From Chloroflexota bacterium (GTDB lineage: Bacteria > Chloroflexota > Anaerolineae > J102): DNA of 14,668 nt. Both the position numbers and the translations under genes were made by a program. Below the pieces are notes generated by a model that saw only the letters and a program-made list of their open reading frames with translations, was not told the origin of the DNA and did not search any database. Of this stretch, positions 1 to 6,814 are shown piece after piece. Location of the stretch: contig JAADFV010000309.1 of NCBI GenBank assembly GCA_013152695.1, positions 23,953-38,620 on the forward strand. Direction: 5' to 3'. Position 1 is the stretch's first letter; every line of letters starts with the position of its first letter.

Positions 1-32
1 GTTTTCCGGTTTACAGGTTTTCCGGGTTACGG
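1..32. repeat. Two-copy 16-bp tandem repeat at window edge
   Basis: Positions 1-16 and 17-32 are two head-to-tail copies of a 16-bp unit beginning GTTTTCCGG. They match at 14 of 16 positions, differing at unit positions 10 and 15. The array may continue to the left of the window, so copy number is unknown. It lies downstream of the minus-strand MFS gene and does not overlap any coding region I can support. Confidence 0.6.
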
Positions 33-37
33 ATGGT

Positions 38-85
38 CTGTGCGCAGATTATTTTCATCATAATGGGCGTGCGCTTTGCGCACAG
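38..85. repeat. Overlapping inverted repeats downstream of the MFS gene
   Basis: GTGCGC (69-74) and GCGCAC (78-83) can form a 6-bp stem with a TTT loop. The same right arm, extended to GCGCACAG (78-85), is also the reverse complement of CTGTGCGC at 38-45, so two mutually exclusive pairings exist. It lies about 75 bp past the stop of the minus-strand MFS gene and could be a transcript-end structure. There is no adjacent T-run on the minus strand, so I do not call it an intrinsic terminator. Confidence 0.4.
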
Positions 86-157
86 TTCATCAGTTCTGAA
101 AATAGAACGCTGTTGACGCTGTTTGGAAAGTGGGCTGACCTTGGGAGGATGAGGCGA

Positions 158-1396
158 TCATGCTCTCTCGGCTTGAGGGCGTCGGGAGACAAATTGCTGC
201 AAGGCGAAGTAGAGTGCAGCTGAGACAATACCAATAATGAAGGCTGCGTACCAGACCCAGTGAGGATCGGCATAATCCATGACCAGGCCCGCCAGTAAGG
301 GGCCAATGGTTGAGGGCACGATCCAGGCCAGTCCGTAGATAGCCATGTAGCGGCCGCGCATCTCTTCGGGGGAGAGTTTGGCAACCAATGCCTGAGAAAT
401 AGGAACGACAACCATTTCGCCTACGGTGAGAATAATCATGGCTATGATGAAAAATAGGTAGTGGTTGACAATACCGTACATACCAAAGCCAATGGCGTAA
501 AGCAACGTACCCAGAGTCATCATCATGAGAGGGCGACGGTTGCGTAGACGCCGGGTGACGGCAAATTGGAAGAGCACCACGATAGCCGCATTCATGCTGA
601 GTAAATAGCCGTAGCCCTGGGGAGGAATGCCGTGTGTGTCTCGCAGGTAAACAGCCAGGGTTGTATTCATTTGCATGTAGACCATAGTCGCCAGCATGGA
701 GGCGAGGATGAAAACCATAAATACCTTATCACGCATGGCGACCTGATAGCCGCTAAAGGTTTTCCATAAGGATTCTTGGGGAGAATCCTTAACCCGCTCT
801 GGCTTCGTTTCTGCGATGGTAAAGAGAACAATGCCTGCCATGATGAGACTTGTGACAGCGTCGCTGATAAACAAGAGTAAGTAAGAGCGGGTGGCTAAAA
901 GTCCACCAATTGCCGGGCCGATGGTCACGGCCAGATTCGAGATCACGCGTTGGATGCCAAAGCCTTCGGCATATTGCTGTTCGGGGAGCAAATCTGCAAC
1001 CATGGCTTGCTGCGCCGGTTGACCGACAGTTGCAAACAAACCCACAAAGACAGCAGCAGCAAAGAATACCTGAATGTCGTTGGCAAAACCCATTACCAAA
1101 CTGGCAAAGGCGCTGGTAATTAACCCAAATATGAGCATGGCTTTACGGCCCAGGCGATCGGCTAAGGCGCCACCAATGGTGTTACCAAAAATATTCGCTA
1201 CAGAGAATAACCCAAAAATAATTCCAACGGTTGTCATCCCTACATTGAACTTGGCGGTAATATACAGCGAGAAAAAGGGGAAGAGAAGGGCCCCTCCCAC
1301 ATTATCAATAAATGAAGCTGTAACTAGAATCTTAAAAGGCTTGGGATATTCATTTGCTATTTGTTTGATATTTTGAAATTTATTTTTGAATATCAT
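158..1396 (-). CDS. MFS transporter, DHA1 drug-efflux-like (12 TM)
   Basis: This 412-residue inner-membrane secondary transporter belongs to the major facilitator superfamily. About twelve hydrophobic helices are visible, with a longer polar central loop around residues 196-222. Motif A, in the loop after TM2, is clear (GGALADRLGRKAM, 75-87). A motif-C-like GPAIGG at 160-165 is typical of drug:proton antiporters, so export of small molecules is the best guess; the substrate cannot be read. Length is normal for a 12-TM MFS protein. The gene stands alone and is transcribed divergently from the aspartate-pathway operon. No Shine-Dalgarno precedes the ATG at 1396. A good -10 match (TATACT, minus strand 1409-1404) ends only 7 nt from the start codon, so a leaderless mRNA is possible. 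Export of an aspartate-family amino acid would suit the neighbourhood, but that is only inference. Confidence 0.9.
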   Translation of the reverse strand: MIFKNKFQNIKQIANEYPKPFKILVTASFIDNVGGALLFPFFSLYITAKFNVGMTTVGIIFGLFSVANIFGNTIGGALADRLGRKAMLIFGLITSAFASLVMGFANDIQVFFAAAVFVGLFATVGQPAQQAMVADLLPEQQYAEGFGIQRVISNLAVTIGPAIGGLLATRSYLLLFISDAVTSLIMAGIVLFTIAETKPERVKDSPQESLWKTFSGYQVAMRDKVFMVFILASMLATMVYMQMNTTLAVYLRDTHGIPPQGYGYLLSMNAAIVVLFQFAVTRRLRNRRPLMMMTLGTLLYAIGFGMYGIVNHYLFFIIAMIILTVGEMVVVPISQALVAKLSPEEMRGRYMAIYGLAWIVPSTIGPLLAGLVMDYADPHWVWYAAFIIGIVSAALYFALQQFVSRRPQAERA

Positions 1397-1655
1397 AAAA
1401 ATAAGTATAACAATAATTGTTTAAGCCACCAAATTGTTTCTTGAGAATGCATTTGTTTTGCGTGTAGTGAAGAAGATGGCAATGGAGAGAATTCTCACTG
1501 GTACGTGCTGGCGCAGATACGGCATAGTCCATGTTTTGGGAAAATATCTCTTGCATGCTTTGCGGGGAAAGGGAAAGGGGTGTCGCTAAGATGTTTCTAC
1601 AAGAAAAGAGCGGCTAAGCCTCTGCGCGCGAAAGGGGGAGGAGATCAATGAATAG

Positions 1656-1684
1656 TTGACGCCCCTCGCGCTCCATGATAAACT
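1656..1684 (+). promoter_or_regulatory. Sigma-70-type promoter for the aspartate operon
   Basis: TTGACG (1656-1661, five of six matches to the -35 consensus) is followed after exactly 17 bp by TAAACT (1679-1684, four of six matches to the -10). Transcription would start near 1691, giving a leader of roughly 120 nt before the ask start codon. This is a motif match by eye only. Confidence 0.5.
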
Positions 1685-1725
1685 CACGCCTGTATTTATT
1701 TTAGATACATGCAGGCACTGACGCT

Positions 1726-1757
1726 TGCCCTCTCGCATGCCGAGGGGGCATTTTCTT
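1726..1757 (+). terminator. Intrinsic-terminator hairpin in ask leader (putative attenuator)
   Basis: The arm TGCCCTCTCG (1726-1735) pairs with CGAGGGGGCA (1741-1750) over ten base pairs, including one T-G wobble. The loop is CATGC, and TTTTCTT (1751-1757) follows immediately. This is the full form of a rho-independent terminator. It lies 52 nt before the ask start codon and downstream of the predicted promoter, so it would terminate operon transcription unless prevented. That placement suggests attenuation. A competing 4-bp pairing of GGCA (1714-1717) with TGCC (1726-1729) is possible but weak, and no convincing antiterminator or leader peptide is visible. Confidence 0.6.
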
Positions 1758-1809
1758 AGCAAGCATTATCCCCAACCATTTTAGTCTCAATTTCAGCGGA
1801 GCTGCAACC

Positions 1810-3225
1810 ATGCTCGTGATGAAGTTTGGCGGAACTTCCGTCGGCAACACTCAGGCTTTTGCACAGGTGGCGGAGATCGTCGCCCAAGCATATAAAAATG
1901 ATCCTCACATTGTTGTTGTTACCTCAGCCATGAAGGGCGTAACAAATACCTTGATCCATGCTGCTCAGGCAGCAGCGGCTGGACACGAACAACCCTATCG
2001 CGAGGCGCGAAGCGATCTCTTGCTCAAGCACCAGTTGGTGGCGGGACAATTGGTCGAAGATGGAGTTGAGCGTGCTGCCTATGGTCGCCTTATTGACGAT
2101 CGCCTCCGCTCCTTTGAACGGCTCTGTCATTCGATTTATGTTCTGGGAGAGTTGACTGTGAGGGGGTTGGATGTCGTCTCGGGCTTAGGCGAACGGATGT
2201 CGGCACCCCTTCTGGCGGCAGTACTGCGGGCCCGAGGTATCGATGCCGAATGGGTCGATGCAGCCGACATGATTGTAACCGATGATAATTTTGGTAACGC
2301 AACACCGTTGATGGAGCCTACCTGTGCACGGGTCAATGCCCGCTTACGCCCGCTGCTCGATCAGGGTAAAGTGCCGGTGGTTACCGGCTTTGTGGGGGCA
2401 ACGGCCGATGGTATTGCCACCACCCTTGGTCGTGGTGGCTCGGACTATTCGGCCTCTCTGCTCGGTGCCAGTCTCAATGCGGATGAAGTACAGATATGGA
2501 CAGATGTCGATGGCGTGCTCTCTGCCGACCCGCGTATTGTGCCAGAAGCTATAACTTTGCCCGAGCTCAGTTATATCGAAGCGGCAGAACTAGCCTATTA
2601 CGGGGCAAAGGTGCTACACCCCAAGACAATCCTCCCTGCCGTGGAGGCATCCATCCCTATTCGTGTAGCCAACACGTTTAATGCCCAAGGTCCATCGACA
2701 CTGGTCCTGCCAGAATCGGAGGTCGAGGGTTCGGTTAAGGCGATTACTGCTATCCACGATTTGACCTTAATCAATGTGGAAGGGCGGGGGATGATCGGTG
2801 TCCCCGGTATTGCTGCCCGTACCTTCCAGGCCGTGGCGCAAGTTGGCGCCAATGTGCTGATGATTAGCCAGGCTTCCTCCGAACAGAGTATTTGCTTTTC
2901 TGTACCGGAGAGCGACGCCCCGGCCGTAATCACTGCTTTAGAAGAAGAATTGGCTCTGGAACTGCAACGACACTTCATCGATCGCGTGCGTGCACAACAT
3001 AATATCGTCATTATTGCCATTGTTGGGGCAGGAATGCGGGGAACTCCGGGCATCGCTGGGCGTGTTTTCAGTGCTTTGGGCGCTGCCGGAATCAATGTTA
3101 TTGCCCTGGCACAGGGTTCGAGCGAAGTCAACATCTCTCTGGTTGTAGCGGAAGGCGATGCAGCAGAGGCGGTCCGCCGTATCCATTCCGCTTTTTTCGA
3201 GCAGGAGGATGATGCAGCACAATGA
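1810..3225 (+). CDS. Aspartate kinase (ThrA-like, two ACT domains)
   Basis: This enzyme phosphorylates L-aspartate to 4-aspartyl phosphate, the committed first step to lysine, threonine, methionine and isoleucine. The 471-residue chain opens with the amino-acid-kinase motif KFGGTSVG (5-12), then VVVTSAMKGVTN (35-46), GLGERMSA (125-132), TLGRGGSDYSAS (205-216) and WTDVDGVLSADPR (230-242). Two C-terminal ACT-like regulatory repeats follow (about 318-366 and 399-463), with the paired ASSEQSI and GSSEVNI segments expected at effector sites. The arrangement resembles the kinase half of bifunctional ThrA, and homoserine dehydrogenase follows with a 4-bp ATGA overlap. The ATG at 1810 has GGAG 8 nt upstream (1798-1801), which favours it over the ATG at 1819. 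Feedback inhibition by threonine and/or lysine is likely for the family; the effector cannot be read. Confidence 0.96.
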   Translation: MLVMKFGGTSVGNTQAFAQVAEIVAQAYKNDPHIVVVTSAMKGVTNTLIHAAQAAAAGHEQPYREARSDLLLKHQLVAGQLVEDGVERAAYGRLIDDRLRSFERLCHSIYVLGELTVRGLDVVSGLGERMSAPLLAAVLRARGIDAEWVDAADMIVTDDNFGNATPLMEPTCARVNARLRPLLDQGKVPVVTGFVGATADGIATTLGRGGSDYSASLLGASLNADEVQIWTDVDGVLSADPRIVPEAITLPELSYIEAAELAYYGAKVLHPKTILPAVEASIPIRVANTFNAQGPSTLVLPESEVEGSVKAITAIHDLTLINVEGRGMIGVPGIAARTFQAVAQVGANVLMISQASSEQSICFSVPESDAPAVITALEEELALELQRHFIDRVRAQHNIVIIAIVGAGMRGTPGIAGRVFSALGAAGINVIALAQGSSEVNISLVVAEGDAAEAVRRIHSAFFEQEDDAAQ

Positions 3226-4307
3226 AAGAAGTCTCGCTCATTCAACTGGGTTTAGGCGGCGTAGGCAGGGCCGTCGTCGAGCGTGTTCTGGCGGCGCGCG
3301 ATGAGTTCGAATTGCGCTACGGGATACGGTTTTTGTACGTATCACTATGCGATAGTGCCGGAGCGGCGATAGAACCCAAGGGATTTAGCCATGGTGAGCT
3401 GCAACGGATACTGGCAGCAAAGGCCCAGGGGGCCAGTCTGGCTGATCTGGATGTGGGGTATCAGCATGAAGGGCTGGCGGATATCGTCGATGTGGCCGGA
3501 ACCAGTGACACCATTGTGATCGATGTCACGGCGAGCGATAAAACAGTGGACGCCTTGAAGCTTGCTTTGCAGCGTGGCTACGGTGTTGTCCTTGCCAATA
3601 AGAAGCCCCTGACACAGAGTTACGAGACTTTTCTTGAGCTTACTCAAAGCGGTAGATTGCGTTATGAATCAACAGTCGGTTCTGGAGTACCAGTCATTGC
3701 TACCTTGCGTGGAGCCCTGATAGCAGCGCACGATCCGGTGCATCGTATCGAAGGATGTTTGAGTGGAACGCTTGGTTTCTTGTGCACGGGTCTGCAAGCA
3801 GGACAAGCTTTTTCCGACCTCGTACGGCATGCTCATGCCCACGGTTATTCTGAGCCCGATCCTCGAGATGATCTAGGTGGCATGGATGTGGCACGCAAGG
3901 CCCTCATCCTTGCCCGTACTCTGGGGTGGCCCCTGGAACTGACTCAGATCCAGGTTGAGCCCCTGTATCCGCCCACCATGAATCAGGGGAGTGTGCAAGA
4001 CTTTCTCCAGCAAGTCTCACAACTCGACGATGATTATCGGCAACGTCTTCGTGTGGCACAGACCGCTGAGAACGTCCTTCGCTACGTCGCCGTCATCCAA
4101 GGTGGCGAGGCACAAGTTGGCTTACAAGAAGTACCCTTACGCAGTCCCTTGGGGCAGTTGCAAGGTACCGATAATCTGATCGCCTTTCATTCTGATATCT
4201 ATGCTGATAGCCCTTTAGTCCTGCAAGGTCGAGGTGCAGGTGTTCAGGGCACGGCTGCTGGCGTTTTAACTGATATGATTGCTCTATCCACCCATTTTAC
4301 CCTATAA
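3222..4307 (+). CDS. Homoserine dehydrogenase without ACT domain
   Basis: This enzyme reduces aspartate 4-semialdehyde to L-homoserine with NAD(P)H. The 361-residue cytosolic protein has an N-terminal Rossmann fold (GLGGVG, 10-15), NKKPL (126-130), and STVGSGVPVI (150-159), the counterpart of the family's GAGLPVI segment. The family signature around SEPDPRDDLGGMDVARK (210-226) keeps E211, D217, D222 and K226 at the spacing of the catalytic and substrate residues in characterised homoserine dehydrogenases. A C-terminal GRGAG (337-341) closes the nucleotide side. It stops there, lacking the C-terminal ACT domain found on most monofunctional enzymes of about 430 residues, and matches the dehydrogenase half of ThrA in length. 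The start codon overlaps the ask stop (ATGA, 3222-3225), indicating translational coupling. Regulation would then fall on the ACT-bearing kinase. Confidence 0.95.
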   Translation: MKEVSLIQLGLGGVGRAVVERVLAARDEFELRYGIRFLYVSLCDSAGAAIEPKGFSHGELQRILAAKAQGASLADLDVGYQHEGLADIVDVAGTSDTIVIDVTASDKTVDALKLALQRGYGVVLANKKPLTQSYETFLELTQSGRLRYESTVGSGVPVIATLRGALIAAHDPVHRIEGCLSGTLGFLCTGLQAGQAFSDLVRHAHAHGYSEPDPRDDLGGMDVARKALILARTLGWPLELTQIQVEPLYPPTMNQGSVQDFLQQVSQLDDDYRQRLRVAQTAENVLRYVAVIQGGEAQVGLQEVPLRSPLGQLQGTDNLIAFHSDIYADSPLVLQGRGAGVQGTAAGVLTDMIALSTHFTL

Positions 4308-4318
4308 ACTATCGTCTT

Positions 4319-5374
4319 ATGTCGAAAATACCTGTCGGTGTACTTGGCGCCACTGGCGCGGTTGGACAACGTTTTATTTCCCTTCTCGTCGATCACCCCT
4401 GGTTCGAAGTCACAGACCTGCTGGCTTCTGAGCGTTCTGCGGGTAAACGCTACGGCGACGCAGTGAAGTGGATCCTCGATACGCCCTTACCCCAGGCTAT
4501 TGCCGAGATACCTGTCCATAAAACAGAAGCCGGGGCGGCTAAGGCCCGCATTCTTTTCTCGGCGCTGCCCTCGGGAGAGGCCCGTGAGCTCGAGCCTGCC
4601 TTTGCTGCCGCCGGTCATTACCTGTTTTCGAATGCCTCGGCCTATCGTATGGCTGAGGATATACCGTTGGTAATTACCGAGGTCAATCCAGAGCACATGC
4701 ACATGGTTAAAGTGCAGCAGGAAAAGCGAGGATGGGATGGTTTCATTATTTGTAATGCAAACTGTACGACTACCCATCTCGTGGGCGGGCTGCATCCTTT
4801 GCATCTGGCTTTTGGGGTCGAACGTGTTTTCGTTGCTACCCTACAGGCTGCTTCAGGTGCCGGTTATCCGGGAGTGCCCTCGCTCGATCTGATCGATAAT
4901 ATCGTTCCTCACGACTACGGCGAGGAAAATAAGGTAGAGATCGAGCCCCTGAAGATCATGGGGAAAGTGGAAAATGACCGTTTTATCGATGCCGAAATCA
5001 AAATTAGCGCCCACTGCCATCGCGTACCGGTGGTAGATGGTCATTTCGAAGCCGTGTCAGTGGCTTTGCGCACAGCGGCTACGGCCGAACAGATTATCGA
5101 AGCCTTTCGCAGCTATCGTCGTGCTCCCCAAGAACTAGGCTTGCCCAGCGCCCCTGATCCGGCAGTTGTGGTGGTAGATGGGATGTTCCGCCCCCAACCA
5201 CGCCTGGATCGCATGGCTGGCCGGGGAATGGCTACGGTCGTCGGGCGCATCCGTCCTTGTAACCTCCTTGACTGGCGTTTTTCCTTACTGGGACATAACA
5301 CAATCCGCGGGGCTGCCGGTGGCTCTATCTTGAATGCAGAATGGATGGTGCAGCAGCAGCTCTTGGAGGATTGA
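4319..5374 (+). CDS. asd: Aspartate-semialdehyde dehydrogenase, archaeal/fungal type
   Basis: This enzyme reduces 4-aspartyl phosphate to aspartate 4-semialdehyde with NADPH, the step between the two preceding gene products. The 351-residue protein has an N-terminal GATGAVGQRF nucleotide-binding loop (10-19) and the active-site cysteine C149 in NANCTTT (146-152). QAASGAGYPGVPSLD (176-190) and GEENKVEIEP (201-210) follow, then RVPVVDGHFE (235-244) with the likely acid/base histidine H242. These motifs are those of the archaeal/fungal branch of the family, not the enterobacterial branch. The gap from hom is 11 bp with no Shine-Dalgarno, so translation probably depends on coupling to hom. The stop codon at 5372-5374 lies three bases before the next gene's ATG. 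Confidence 0.95.
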   Translation: MSKIPVGVLGATGAVGQRFISLLVDHPWFEVTDLLASERSAGKRYGDAVKWILDTPLPQAIAEIPVHKTEAGAAKARILFSALPSGEARELEPAFAAAGHYLFSNASAYRMAEDIPLVITEVNPEHMHMVKVQQEKRGWDGFIICNANCTTTHLVGGLHPLHLAFGVERVFVATLQAASGAGYPGVPSLDLIDNIVPHDYGEENKVEIEPLKIMGKVENDRFIDAEIKISAHCHRVPVVDGHFEAVSVALRTAATAEQIIEAFRSYRRAPQELGLPSAPDPAVVVVDGMFRPQPRLDRMAGRGMATVVGRIRPCNLLDWRFSLLGHNTIRGAAGGSILNAEWMVQQQLLED

Positions 5375-5376
5375 CC

Positions 5377-6495
5377 ATGCACTCACTTTCTGAAATAACC
5401 GGGGATTTCGTCGTCTACCGTAATCTTGAACCTTTTCATGCCGATGTTCCCGGCATTGGTGAGGCCTGGCAAGAGATGGGGCTGGATTCCCCCCAGATTG
5501 TGCGCAAGCGCGATCCTCAATATCCGCAAGTGGTGACTTGGTTATTACAGCGGTTTCATCAGATCCACGCTCCCCATGCGCCACTCACTGAGCTTATATT
5601 GATTGGCGATACTTTGAGCAATGATGGTGGTGCTTATCGCCGCCTGGCTGAGTTTACAGGCTGGCAGGGTGGAGCTTTTATCGGCCGGGAAGAGTTGACG
5701 GCTGAAGCAGTGGGTGAGTGGCAAGGGGGTATTTTTGTTGCCTCCCGTTGGCAGCTTGTTGCTGATTGGCTCGGAGCTTTGCTCGAGCAGGGCCTGGCCC
5801 TGGATGAGCGCACAATCGTCATTGTCGATGTCGATAAAACCGCCTTAGGGGCGCGTGGTCGTAACCACCGTGTCATCGATGAGACCCGTTTGGAAGCCAT
5901 GCGCGCCACTGTGACCCGTGCCCTCGGTGAGAAGGTTGATATCTCCTCCTTTACAGAGATTTATCATGAACTCAACCAGGCTGCCTACCACGATCTGACT
6001 GGCGATAATCAGGATTATTTGGCCTATATTTCTGTGATGAGCGGAGCCGGTGTGGTGCCGATAACAACCCTCCGTCGCCGCCATGAGGAGGGGAAGCTCA
6101 ATTCGTTCAAACAGTTCATTGCTCTCATCGAGGCGCAAACCGAACAACTTTCGCCTGCCTTGCATGAGCTTCACCAGGCCGTCTTTACTGCCTACCAGAA
6201 ACATGATCCCACGCCCTTCAAGGAATTTCGTCGCAACGAATATCTCCGTACAGTTGCTCACATGGGCTCATTACCAGAGGACGCCACGCAAGAGCAGCGC
6301 CAGGCCCAAGAAATCTGTCTGACGCAGGAGGTTTGGGATGCCTGCCAATGGCTTAAGCTGCGTGGTGCCTTGATCATGGCTCTCTCTGATAAGCCGGATG
6401 AGGCCTGTGCTCCTTCTGAGGAATTGGCCGCACAGGGCTTTGTCCCCATTCATCACACACCGACACACTTGCTGGGTGAACATTTGTCGTTGTGA
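5377..6495 (+). CDS. Circularly permuted HAD-superfamily protein, aspartate operon
   Basis: I do not recognise a named family for this 372-residue soluble protein, but HAD hydrolase motifs are present in rotated order. KRDP (44-47) resembles motif III. LILIGDTLSNDGGAYRRL (73-90) is a motif-IV GDxxxxD with D78 and D83. GGIFVASRWQLVADWL (117-132) reads like the usual C-terminal end of a HAD domain. Only then comes motif I, VIVDVDKT (148-155), with nucleophile D151 and D153. A long, probably helical cap-like region (about 160-328) follows, then motif II, LIMALSDKPDEA (332-343), with S337. The catalytic residues look intact, so phosphatase or phosphotransferase activity is plausible. The start at 5377 is chosen because GGAGGA (5365-5370) lies 6 nt upstream; an in-frame ATG at 5341 inside asd has no such site. 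Being last in an ask-hom-asd operon suggests a role in homoserine or threonine metabolism, which is inference only. Confidence 0.75.
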   Translation: MHSLSEITGDFVVYRNLEPFHADVPGIGEAWQEMGLDSPQIVRKRDPQYPQVVTWLLQRFHQIHAPHAPLTELILIGDTLSNDGGAYRRLAEFTGWQGGAFIGREELTAEAVGEWQGGIFVASRWQLVADWLGALLEQGLALDERTIVIVDVDKTALGARGRNHRVIDETRLEAMRATVTRALGEKVDISSFTEIYHELNQAAYHDLTGDNQDYLAYISVMSGAGVVPITTLRRRHEEGKLNSFKQFIALIEAQTEQLSPALHELHQAVFTAYQKHDPTPFKEFRRNEYLRTVAHMGSLPEDATQEQRQAQEICLTQEVWDACQWLKLRGALIMALSDKPDEACAPSEELAAQGFVPIHHTPTHLLGEHLSL

Positions 6496-6651
6496 TGATT
6501 CTTCTATAGCCGCCAGGATCAGCCTGTGCTGTCGTTGCCAAGAGTGGTCACTTATCGGGCGTCATGCACTACCATCTCCCTGATAACGGCCTATTCACGA
6601 GCAAAAATCCTTTGGAGCATAAAATAATAGTGTGGTAAGATTGGCGACTAG

Positions 6652-6685
6652 CGCCTGTTTATTCCCGACATTGGTCAAACAGGTG
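6652..6685. repeat. Inverted repeat (9-bp stem) after aspartate operon
   Basis: CGCCTGTTT (6652-6660) pairs with AAACAGGTG (6677-6685), nine pairs with one G-T wobble, around a 16-nt loop. No T-run follows directly. It may be an RNA 3'-end structure or a protein-binding dyad. Confidence 0.45.
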
Positions 6686-6705
6686 AATATTTTGTCATCT
6701 TTAGC

Positions 6706-6726
6706 GCATGATTTATTCATGCTCTT
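6706..6726 (+). terminator. Weak terminator-like hairpin after aspartate operon
   Basis: GCATGA (6706-6711) and TCATGC (6717-6722) form a 6-bp stem with a 5-nt loop (TTTAT), followed by TCTTTT. The stem is short and AT-containing, so this is at best a weak intrinsic terminator for the ask-hom-asd-HAD transcript. It lies about 210 nt past the last stop codon. Confidence 0.3.
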
Positions 6727-6779
6727 TTCAGCTCTCTTCAGTAGAATAATACCACCAGGCAATGGCGTCACCTGATTTT

Positions 6780-6808
6780 TTGACCCAGTCATGAAATAGG
6801 AACATCAT
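6780..6808 (+). promoter_or_regulatory. Candidate promoter for secreted GH gene
   Basis: TTGACC (6780-6785, five of six to the -35 consensus) is followed by a 17-bp spacer and CATCAT (6803-6808, four of six to the -10). The start of transcription would fall near 6815, which is also where the leader hairpin begins. Judged by motif only. Confidence 0.35.
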
Positions 6809-6814
6809 AAATCA

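Larger units (their letters stand above)
1397..1809. other. Divergent intergenic region between MFS gene and aspartate operon
   Basis: This 413-bp stretch has no convincing gene. At the MFS side there are two direct copies of AATTGTTT (1415-1422 and 1432-1439, 17 bp apart), a possible operator. A perfect 10-bp palindrome GAGAATTCTC lies at 1487-1496. A purine-rich stretch covers about 1564-1580. A Shine-Dalgarno-like GGGGGAGGAG (1634-1643) precedes a three-codon ORF (ATG at 1648, MNS then stop). Towards the operon lie a promoter (1656-1684) and a terminator-shaped hairpin (1726-1757), listed separately. A further imperfect dyad, GCCTG (1688-1692) with CAGGC (1712-1716), lies at the predicted transcription start. 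I recognise no known riboswitch class. Confidence 0.6.

Noticed and set aside
1476..1589. 37-codon ORF (MAMERILTG...) in the ask upstream region, plus strand
   Set aside because: Ribosome site is weak, composition does not resemble a leader peptide for threonine, lysine or methionine, and it ends well before the predicted promoter of the operon.
1531..1617. 28-codon ORF (MFWENISCM...) in the same region
   Set aside because: No Shine-Dalgarno, no enrichment of regulatory amino acids, and it lies upstream of the best promoter.
1648..1659. Three-codon ORF (MNS, stop) behind a strong Shine-Dalgarno-like sequence
   Set aside because: Its stop overlaps the predicted -35 box, so it would not be in the transcript unless a second promoter exists. 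Kept only as a note.
2598..3245. 215-codon minus-strand open frame opposite ask
   Set aside because: A shadow of the strongly supported aspartate kinase gene; no family features of its own.
5341..5376. Upstream ATG start for the HAD gene
   Set aside because: It would extend the protein by 12 residues (MDGAAAALGGLT) into asd without a ribosome site, whereas the ATG at 5377 has GGAGGA at ideal distance.
6595..6792. 65-codon minus-strand ORF between the HAD and GH genes
   Set aside because: No ribosome site, no recognisable features, and it overlaps hairpins and the candidate promoter.
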